Source: an uncultured Flavobacteriales bacterium (lineage in GTDB: Bacteria > Bacteroidota > Bacteroidia > Flavobacteriales_D > Sanyastnellaceae). From it: a DNA stretch of 20,837 nucleotides. Shown one piece after another: positions 14,217 to 19,698 of this stretch. The position numbers were made by a program, and so were the translations under genes. Where the stretch lies: positions 1-20,837 of the forward strand of contig CALBSW010000084.1 in NCBI GenBank assembly GCA_937967465.1, in the 5' to 3' direction. Position 1 is the stretch's first letter, and every line of letters starts with the position of its first letter. The notes under the pieces were generated by a model. That model was not told where the DNA came from, did no database searches, and saw only the letters and a list, made by a program, of their open reading frames with translations.

Positions 14217-15526
14217 GCCGAGGTGGCGCGGCGGCCGATGGAGGTGTATTCCCAACCCCCTTGCTCCATGTCCTCCACGTCGTAGAGGTTTCGGCCATCG
14301 AAGATGACAGGGTTGTTCAAAGCGGATTTCATGCGGCCGAAGTCCGGCGTCCGGAAAACCTGCCACTCCGTGCAGATGAGCAGGGCATCGGCGCCCTCGA
14401 TGGCAGCGTACGGGTCGTCGGCAAAGGCGATGCGGTCTCCCAACCGGCCTCGAACGTTGTCCATGGCTTCCGGGTCGTAAGCGCACACGGTGGCACCGGC
14501 TTCGAGCAGCTTCTCGATCATGTACAGGGCGGGTGCTTCGCGGATGTCGTCGGTCTCGGGCTTGAAGGCCAGTCCCCAGAGTCCGATGCGAACACCGTTG
14601 AGGTCGCCATTGAACCGCTTGCGGATGGGATCGAACAGCACCGTTTTCTGGGCTTCATTGACCTCCATCACGCTGGTCAGGATTTCGAATTCATAATCCG
14701 CTTGCCGTCCGCTGCGGTGGAGGGCCTGGACATCCTTGGGGAAGCAGCTGCCGCCATACCCGATGCCCGGAAACAGGAAGCGCGGTCCAATGCGGGTGTC
14801 GGTGCCAATGCCCCGCCGGACTTTGTCGACGTCGGCCCCCACCTTCTCGCAGAAGTTCGCGATCTCGTTCATGAACGTGATCTTGGTCGCGAGGAAGGCA
14901 TTGGCCGCGTATTTGGTCAATTCCGCACTCCGCTCGTCCATGACGATCAGCGGATTGCCCTGACGCACAAACGGCTGGTAGAGTCGGGTCATGACTTCTT
15001 CGGCACGCTCACTTCCCACGCCGATGACCACGCGGTCCGGCTTGAGGAAGTCGTCCACAGCGTAGCCTTCCCGGAGGAATTCGGGGTTGGAGACCACGTC
15101 GAACTCGACCTGGGCATGGGCCGCGACAGCTGCGGTGACTTTCTCCGCGGTGCCCACCGGCACGGTGCTCTTGTCGACGATGACCTTGTAGTCGGTGATC
15201 ATCTTGCCCAGCTTGTCGGCCACGCCAAGGACGTAGCTCAAGTCGGCGCTGCCATCTTCACCGGGCGGGGTCGGGAGGGCCAGAAAGATGATGTCTGCAG
15301 GCTCCACCGCCTCAGCGAGGTCGGTGGTGAAGCTCAGGCGTCCCGCTTGGATGTTGCGCTCGAACAGAACGTCGAGGTGCGGCTCGTAAATCGGGACTTC
15401 CCCATTCCGCATCTTCTCGACCTTCTCAGCGTCGATGTCCACGCAGATCACTTGGTTGCCCGTTTCAGCGAAACAGGTGCCGGTCACAAGTCCGACATAG
15501 CCGGTTCCGACGACTGCAATGTTCAT
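14213..15526 (-). CDS. ugd: UDP-glucose 6-dehydrogenase
   Basis: A 437-residue nucleotide-sugar dehydrogenase. The NAD motif is 'GTGYVG' (7-12) and the catalytic Cys261 lies in '[10 protein letters not shown]'. 'STVPVGT' and 'NPEFLREG' are typical of UDP-glucose enzymes. It oxidises UDP-glucose twice to UDP-glucuronate, the substrate of Uxs encoded immediately downstream. The start at 15526 was chosen over a longer frame because '[12 protein letters not shown]' is the standard N-terminus and a perfect TAnnTTTG box lies 26 bases upstream. The gap to the aminotransferase stop is 25 bases, so it may be read both from its own promoter and from upstream. Confidence 0.95.
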   Translation of the reverse strand: MNIAVVGTGYVGLVTGTCFAETGNQVICVDIDAEKVEKMRNGEVPIYEPHLDVLFERNIQAGRLSFTTDLAEAVEPADIIFLALPTPPGEDGSADLSYVLGVADKLGKMITDYKVIVDKSTVPVGTAEKVTAAVAAHAQVEFDVVSNPEFLREGYAVDDFLKPDRVVIGVGSERAEEVMTRLYQPFVRQGNPLIVMDERSAELTKYAANAFLATKITFMNEIANFCEKVGADVDKVRRGIGTDTRIGPRFLFPGIGYGGSCFPKDVQALHRSGRQADYEFEILTSVMEVNEAQKTVLFDPIRKRFNGDLNGVRIGLWGLAFKPETDDIREAPALYMIEKLLEAGATVCAYDPEAMDNVRGRLGDRIAFADDPYAAIEGADALLICTEWQVFRTPDFGRMKSALNNPVIFDGRNLYDVEDMEQGGWEYTSIGRRATSA

Positions 15527-15551
15527 GGCAAGATGACGTTTGGGGGTTTTC

Positions 15552-16715
15552 TCAAAGATAATCATCGACCCCCCGGAGGACCGCGTCACACACGAGTTCC
15601 TGCTGTTTTGGGGTCATCTCTGTGTGCATGGGCAGGCTGATGACCCGGTCGGTGAGGTCGTCTGTCACGGGCAATGCTGCCGTGGCGGATGCCACATCTG
15701 CAAAGGCAGGCTGCTGGTGGATGGGTTTCGGGTAATACACTCCGAATGGGATGCCTTCCTGTCCCAAGTGGCGCGCCAAGTGGTCCCGCAGCCCGGGCCC
15801 ATTCCCTTTGGTGTTGAATTTGAGGGTGTACTGGTGGAAGACGTGGTCGGACTTCGGATGCCGGTAGGGGGTGGCGATCATGGAGTGCCCTCCCAGCAGG
15901 GCGTCATACCGATCGGCGGCTTCCTGGCGGGCTGCGTTGTAGTCCCGAAGGTGGGGGAGCTTGACATCGAGGATGGCCGCTTGAATGCTGTCGAGGCGGC
16001 TGTTCATGCCGATGATCTCGTGCTCGTAACGCCGCCGTGAACCGTGGTTGCAGATCATGCGCAGGCGTTCGGCCAGGTCCGCATCTCGGGTGAAGCAGGC
16101 CCCGCCGTCCCCATAGGCGCCCAAATTCTTGGAAGGGAAGAAACTGGTGGTGCCGATGGTGCCCATCGTACCGGCTTGCTCCCATTGGCCCGGTGTAGTC
16201 TCCCACGAGGAGCCGATGGCCTGTGCCGTATCCTCCACCAGCGCGAGGTCGTGGGCATCGGCCAAGGCGCGAAGGGCGGTCATGTCCGCGCATTGACCAT
16301 AGAGGTGCACCGGGAGGATGGCCTTGGTTTTGGGCGTGATGGCTTTGGCAACGGCCGCGGGGTCCAGGGTGAACGTGCACGGGTCCACATCCACCATCAC
16401 CGGGGTGATGCGCAGCAAGTGCAGGATTTCCACCGTGGAGATGAAGGTGAAGGAGGGGGTGATGACCTCGTCTCCCGGCCCAATGCCGAGCGCCATGAAG
16501 GCCGCTTGGAGCGCATCGGTGCCATTGGCGCAGGGGATGACATGGACCGGGTCGGCTTCCGTGCTGCCGAGCCAATGCGCCAAGTTGGTCGTGAAGGACT
16601 TGACAGCTGGGCCATTGATGAATTGTCCGGACCGGATCACGTCGAGGACGGCCGCGTCGACTTCGTCCTGGATGCGGGCGTATTGCCCGCGTACGTCCAC
16701 CATGTGCAGTTGCAT
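15552..16715 (-). CDS. wbpE: DegT/DnrJ/EryC1 sugar aminotransferase, WbpE-like
   Basis: A 387-residue PLP-dependent aminotransferase of nucleotide sugars. The PLP lysine K196 lies in 'SFFPSKNLGAYGDGG'. Other cofactor motifs are 'ANGTDAL' (63-69), 'TPSFTFISTVE' and 'EDTAQAIG' (161-168). 'LPVHLYGQCADM' and 'MNSRLDSIQAAIL' match WbpE/WlbC-type enzymes, which aminate the 3-keto position of UDP-GlcNAc-uronate; other DegT members make other aminosugars. It is first in the seven-gene minus-strand cluster. The start at 16715 ('MQLHMVDVRGQY') matches the normal N-terminus of the family; the upstream frame is the intergenic region. A TATCTTCG box lies 26 bases before it. Confidence 0.88.
   Translation of the reverse strand: MQLHMVDVRGQYARIQDEVDAAVLDVIRSGQFINGPAVKSFTTNLAHWLGSTEADPVHVIPCANGTDALQAAFMALGIGPGDEVITPSFTFISTVEILHLLRITPVMVDVDPCTFTLDPAAVAKAITPKTKAILPVHLYGQCADMTALRALADAHDLALVEDTAQAIGSSWETTPGQWEQAGTMGTIGTTSFFPSKNLGAYGDGGACFTRDADLAERLRMICNHGSRRRYEHEIIGMNSRLDSIQAAILDVKLPHLRDYNAARQEAADRYDALLGGHSMIATPYRHPKSDHVFHQYTLKFNTKGNGPGLRDHLARHLGQEGIPFGVYYPKPIHQQPAFADVASATAALPVTDDLTDRVISLPMHTEMTPKQQELVCDAVLRGVDDYL
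15553..15560 (-). promoter_or_regulatory. TAnnTTTG -7 element before ugd
   Basis: The minus strand reads TATCTTTG, a perfect match to the Bacteroidota -7 consensus, 26 bases before the ugd ATG. The box overlaps the TGA stop of the aminotransferase gene. It predicts a leader of roughly 20 bases and an internal promoter of the polysaccharide cluster. No clear -33 element is seen. Confidence 0.5.
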
Positions 16716-16741
16716 GCGCCTCAGGGAGTTGGGAATGGCGG

Positions 16742-16749
16742 CGAAGATA
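16742..16749 (-). promoter_or_regulatory. TAnnTTTG-like -7 element at the head of the polysaccharide cluster
   Basis: The minus strand reads TATCTTCG, one mismatch from TAnnTTTG, 26 bases before the aminotransferase ATG. The spacing is the same as for the perfect box before ugd. It lies in the 130-base gap between divergent genes, as expected for a cluster promoter. Confidence 0.45.
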
Positions 16750-16820
16750 GCCCGTGTCCGCTCGCGAAGACGGCCACAAATCGACCTGCTGAATTGTATA
16801 AAACACCGACGAATGGGGCG

Positions 16821-16828
16821 TATATTCC
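16821..16828 (+). promoter_or_regulatory. Weak -7-like element before the small secreted protein gene
   Basis: TATATTCC lies 17 bases before the ATG at 16846, with TTG at 16794-16796 further upstream. It matches only part of TAnnTTTG and the TTG spacing (24 bases) is long. Low confidence. It shares the 130-base divergent gap with the polysaccharide cluster. Confidence 0.2.
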
Positions 16829-16845
16829 TGATAACCGTATCCGTC

Positions 16846-17325
16846 ATGCCTTCGATTTCCGCTTCTTGCTTGCGGGCCTTCGTGCTCGTTTTGGTATCCG
16901 TGGTCTCTTTTCCCGGACAGTCTCAAGCGTTCAACCCGGATGCCAACGGCGACGGACAAATCGGTGCTGGCGATGTGATCGCCGTATTGGCGGTCTACGG
17001 TATGCCTTATGATGCGGCCGATGTGGGCCCGTCCATCCTCCACTTCGACCCGGACACACTCGGTACCCTCCCCTTGGGATACGACCTTTACATCGCGGAA
17101 AACTTCACGTTTCCTTACCTCTACGTGACTGTGCCGGATGGGGAGTTCCCGGGCCAATCGTTTCGCTTGGCGGTGGAAAAGCAGGCCGACATGAGTGACC
17201 AGCAGGTCTACCTGCAAGACGCATTGGGGAATTGGTTGGCCCTGGCCCGCCAATACGATACCAACGGGCGCTTTGCCGAGCTGGTGTGGACCGGCCAGCG
17301 TTGGGTCTCAGCCGTGCTGGATTGA
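16846..17325 (+). CDS. Small secreted protein with N-terminal dockerin-like EF-hand motif
   Basis: A 159-residue protein of unknown function. Residues 1-28 form a signal peptide (hydrophobic 11-22, likely cleavage after 'GQSQA'). The mature protein opens with 'NPDANGDGQIGAGDVIAVLA' (30-49), an EF-hand/dockerin type I-like repeat with Asp/Asn/Asp Ca-binding positions followed by a hydrophobic helix and 'VYG'. The remaining 100 residues contain no family I can name, with aromatic-rich strands ('FTFPYLYVTVPDG', 'ELVWTGQRWVSAVLD'). It is probably exported to the periplasm or surface. The start at 16846 was chosen because it places a good signal peptide at the N-terminus; an ATG at 16813 in frame would add 11 residues. 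It is divergent from the polysaccharide cluster, and tRNA-Leu follows 58 bases downstream. Confidence 0.75.
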   Translation: MPSISASCLRAFVLVLVSVVSFPGQSQAFNPDANGDGQIGAGDVIAVLAVYGMPYDAADVGPSILHFDPDTLGTLPLGYDLYIAENFTFPYLYVTVPDGEFPGQSFRLAVEKQADMSDQQVYLQDALGNWLALARQYDTNGRFAELVWTGQRWVSAVLD

Positions 17326-17383
17326 GATCCCCTGGTACTTCAGCATCTCCGCCTTCTGGCATTGTTTCGCACCTTCGCCACAT

Positions 17384-17468
17384 GCCCGGATGGTGGAATT
17401 GGTAGACACGACAGACTTAAACTCTGTTGGCCCGTAGGGCCGTGCGGGTTCAAGTCCCGCTCCGGGTA
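17384..17468 (+). tRNA. trnL: tRNA-Leu, anticodon UAA
   Basis: An 85-base sequence that folds as a class II tRNA. The acceptor stem is GCCCGGA paired with TCCGGGT (one G-T pair), followed by discriminator A. The D arm contains 'GGTGGAATTGGTAGACAC'. The anticodon stem is ACAGA/TCTGT (17411-17415 / 17423-17427) around the loop CTTAAAC, with anticodon TAA at 17418-17420. The long variable arm is GGCCC-gta-GGGCC and the T arm is GCGGG-TTCAAGT-CCCGC. The long variable arm and discriminator A fit leucine, decoding UUA. The 3' CCA is not encoded. A strong terminator follows after 2 bases. Confidence 0.97.
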
Positions 17469-17470
17469 CA

Positions 17471-17502
17471 AAAAAGCCCCGACCGCAAGGCCGGGGCTTT
17501 TT
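17471..17502. terminator. Bidirectional intrinsic terminator
   Basis: AAAAAGCCCCG (17471-17481) pairs with CGGGGCTTTTT (17492-17502). Inside, CC and GG can close a GCAA (GNRA) tetraloop after one A-C mismatch. A T-run follows the GC stem on both strands, so it can end tRNA-Leu transcription from the left and the protease operon (stop at 17524) from the right. Confidence 0.88.
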
Positions 17503-17523
17503 CATGGCCGCAATGGCCGGGGT

Positions 17524-19698
17524 TCATTCACAGACGGTGCCAAAGGCGCCCAGGAACACGAGCATATCGGATGTGGTGACCATGCCGTCGCCGTTGAGGT
17601 CGGCCACACAGCTGGTCAGACAGCCGAAGTCGCTGAGCAGGAGCAGGGCATCCGATACCGTCACCGTGCCGTCGCCATCCAGATCGGGCGGGCAATCGTT
17701 GATCGGGTTGCCACCGCCATCTCCGTTGCACAGGCCGGAGATGGACCAGCTGGCGTTGAATTGGGCGCTGGTCGAACTGCTGTAGCCATTGAAGAGGAAG
17801 ATGGACCAGGTACCGTCCCCACTGAGGCCACTGCTGGTGAGGTCCACATCCGCGGTGTAGGTGCCCGAGGTGGAGCTTTGCCATCCAGCTGGCCAGAGGG
17901 TGTAGTCGCCCAGGCTGGTGCAGCCCGCGGGTGAGCTGTTGTAGCCCCCGACTGCCGCACAGGTGCCGTCTGGAGACGTGATGGCGATGGCCAGATCGGC
18001 CGCCCAATTGCCGCCGCCTCCAGTGTTGGTCCAGTCGAGCGTGATCGACAGGGTCTCAGGACTTCCGGCGGCATCCACTTCAAAGAAGGCAGAACTGCCA
18101 TTGGCGCTGAGGGTGGCGTCGAGGTTGCCTTCGGCATCGCAGTCGCACGGCTGGCCGGCCGGCGGAAAGATGCAGTCGCCGCTGTCGATGGTGGCCGCTG
18201 CGTCATAGTTGCAGGCCTCGGCATCCGTGCACCCCGTGCAGCTGGTGCCATCCCCACCGCAAACGCCACAAGCGTCGTCGATGAGGCAGGATCCATCATC
18301 TTCGACCGCGTCCGGGTCGTAGTTGCACGCGCTCGGCAGGGTACACCCCGCGTTGCTGCTGCTGTTGGTCGGGTAGCTGTCCAGGGTGAGCTGCCCGGTG
18401 CTCAGCGGATCCAGGTATGTGGCTACGCCGACTGTCCAAGATTCATCCATTCGGCCGTAGTAGTCGAAGGACCCATTGTTGACGGAGCCGCTGCATGCGG
18501 CCGCCCCGCCGTAGAGTTGACCGATGATGCGTTGGTTCTGGTCAAAGAGGGGGGAGCCGGAGGAGCCCGGTTCGGTTACGCCCTCCTCCCAGTTGCTGAT
18601 CCACCAGACCGCTGCGCCGCCAGTCGAAGACTGGTAGGGACTGTCGTCTTCAAAACAGATTTTCTTGAGGTCGCCACTCGGGTGGTGGATGCCGACAGCC
18701 GACGCCGGCGTGGTGCCGGAGGCATCCCACCCTGCATACTCCACATTGTAGCTCGCTGGCGGGGTGCTGCTCAACTCGATGAGGGCGACATCACTGGCCC
18801 CGCTGTTGACAAGCAGGGTGCCTCCGCTGATGCTCTGGTTGGTCGGTCCTGTGGTCCCGCCGCAGGTGCTGCTTTCGTGGTTGAAGTAATAGACCCACGT
18901 GTTCGGGTTGCCGAGACAGTGGTTCGCCGTCAGGAAATAGGGCGTGCCGTTTTCTGCGGTGTTGTTGACCAATGCGCCGGTGCAGACGGCGAAGCCGCCA
19001 TTGGTGATCAGGGCGACGGAGCGCTTGGCCACCTGCCAGTCGCTCCCTTGCGGGCAGTTGACGTTGATGTTGCACGCGCCGGAATTGCCGAAAGGCCCCA
19101 TGCTGGCATTGGCGGCCGGGTTCTCCGGGTGGAGCAGCAGGCTGCGGTAGCCGTGAACCACTTGCGTGATGCGCAGTTGGCCTTCACCATGTACGGCCTC
19201 TGGTTCGTGGTACTCGACCACCACGCGGTCCGCGTCGAGGAGTCCCAAGGGCAGCGTACCCCACGGCTTCTCATTGGCCTCCGTGAAGGACCCCAAGAAG
19301 TGGGTGCGTTCCGCATTCCAGACATACAGCTCAGCCCCTTCGGGAAGGTCAAACTCTCCCAGGCTGAGGCTGATTCCGGTCGCCCCGGGGCAGTGGATGC
19401 CCAGTTGCCAGATCCAGCGGTCCTTGACGTGGTTCCATTGTCCGGCATTGTCCGGGCTCAAGTCCACATCGCGCTCCACACCGAAGCGCCACGGGGCTTC
19501 TTTGTACTGGTCCGTCACTGCATCTTCCGCAGCCAGCGTTTCCAAATCAAGCGCACCGAGGCTCACCTCAGGTCCGACATAAGTCTGGCCGGCAGCGCCC
19601 CACTTCCAGGGTGCCCCACCTTGGGCCACCTGGGCGTGAAGGGCCAATGGAGCGACGGCGAGCCCGAGCAGGGCCAGAAAGAGACCGCTCCGCGTCAT
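17524..19698 (-). CDS. Secreted lysyl-endopeptidase-like serine protease with Cys-rich repeats, P domain and dockerin-like C-terminus
   Basis: A 724-residue exported protease. Residues 1-22 are a signal peptide. A pro-region follows to about 205, and a trypsin-fold domain lies at about 205-430 with the triad H260 ('TANHC'), D303 ('SDVALIEL') and S380 ('GSSGSPLFD'). This arrangement resembles Achromobacter lysyl endopeptidase; actual specificity is not shown. Two Cys-rich repeats follow at 451-471 and 489-509. Residues of about 530-657 resemble a proprotein-convertase P domain ('GGGGNWAADLAIAITSPDG', 'GTWSIFLFNGY'). Residues 668-724 form a paired Ca-binding dockerin-like module ending 'GTVCE'. 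No type IX secretion C-terminal domain is seen. The ATG overlaps the upstream repeat-protein stop in an ATGA, so the two are co-translated. It probably acts outside the cell or on its surface. Confidence 0.88.
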   Translation of the reverse strand: MTRSGLFLALLGLAVAPLALHAQVAQGGAPWKWGAAGQTYVGPEVSLGALDLETLAAEDAVTDQYKEAPWRFGVERDVDLSPDNAGQWNHVKDRWIWQLGIHCPGATGISLSLGEFDLPEGAELYVWNAERTHFLGSFTEANEKPWGTLPLGLLDADRVVVEYHEPEAVHGEGQLRITQVVHGYRSLLLHPENPAANASMGPFGNSGACNINVNCPQGSDWQVAKRSVALITNGGFAVCTGALVNNTAENGTPYFLTANHCLGNPNTWVYYFNHESSTCGGTTGPTNQSISGGTLLVNSGASDVALIELSSTPPASYNVEYAGWDASGTTPASAVGIHHPSGDLKKICFEDDSPYQSSTGGAAVWWISNWEEGVTEPGSSGSPLFDQNQRIIGQLYGGAAACSGSVNNGSFDYYGRMDESWTVGVATYLDPLSTGQLTLDSYPTNSSSNAGCTLPSACNYDPDAVEDDGSCLIDDACGVCGGDGTSCTGCTDAEACNYDAAATIDSGDCIFPPAGQPCDCDAEGNLDATLSANGSSAFFEVDAAGSPETLSITLDWTNTGGGGNWAADLAIAITSPDGTCAAVGGYNSSPAGCTSLGDYTLWPAGWQSSTSGTYTADVDLTSSGLSGDGTWSIFLFNGYSSSTSAQFNASWSISGLCNGDGGGNPINDCPPDLDGDGTVTVSDALLLLSDFGCLTSCVADLNGDGMVTTSDMLVFLGAFGTVCE
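17527..17697 (-). repeat. Dockerin-like paired EF-hand module, protease C-terminus
   Basis: This encodes residues 668-724. It has two repeats of the form D-x-[DN]-G-D-G-x-V-T-x-[ST]-D-x-L-x-x-L-x-x-F-G: 'DLDGDGTVTVSDALLLLSDF' and 'DLNGDGMVTTSDMLVFLGAF', each followed by Gly and a nearby Cys. It is paralogous to the module at 19698-19868. Confidence 0.8.
18172..18348 (-). repeat. Two Cys-rich repeats in the protease
   Basis: This span encodes two 21-residue units of the type G-C-T-x3-A-C-N-Y-D-x-x-A-x3-[DS]-G-[SD]-C at 18286-18348 and 18172-18234, separated by a 'CGVCGGDGTSC' linker. The DNA core GTAGTTGCAC recurs in the first unit. The first unit plus linker is nearly the same as a unit in the neighbouring gene at 20616-20678. 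Confidence 0.8.

Noticed and set aside
14261..15640. A 459-codon open frame on the plus strand opposite ugd, longer than ugd itself
   Set aside because: The product is His/Asp/Val-rich without any domain, and the opposite strand encodes a textbook dehydrogenase. Long antisense frames are expected in GC-rich genes with few A/T-rich codons.
17326..17383. A separate promoter for tRNA-Leu in the 58-base gap (CACCTTCG at 17370-17377)
   Set aside because: It lacks the initial TA of the consensus and has no -33 element. Co-transcription with the small secreted protein gene, or a promoter not recognised by eye, is as likely.
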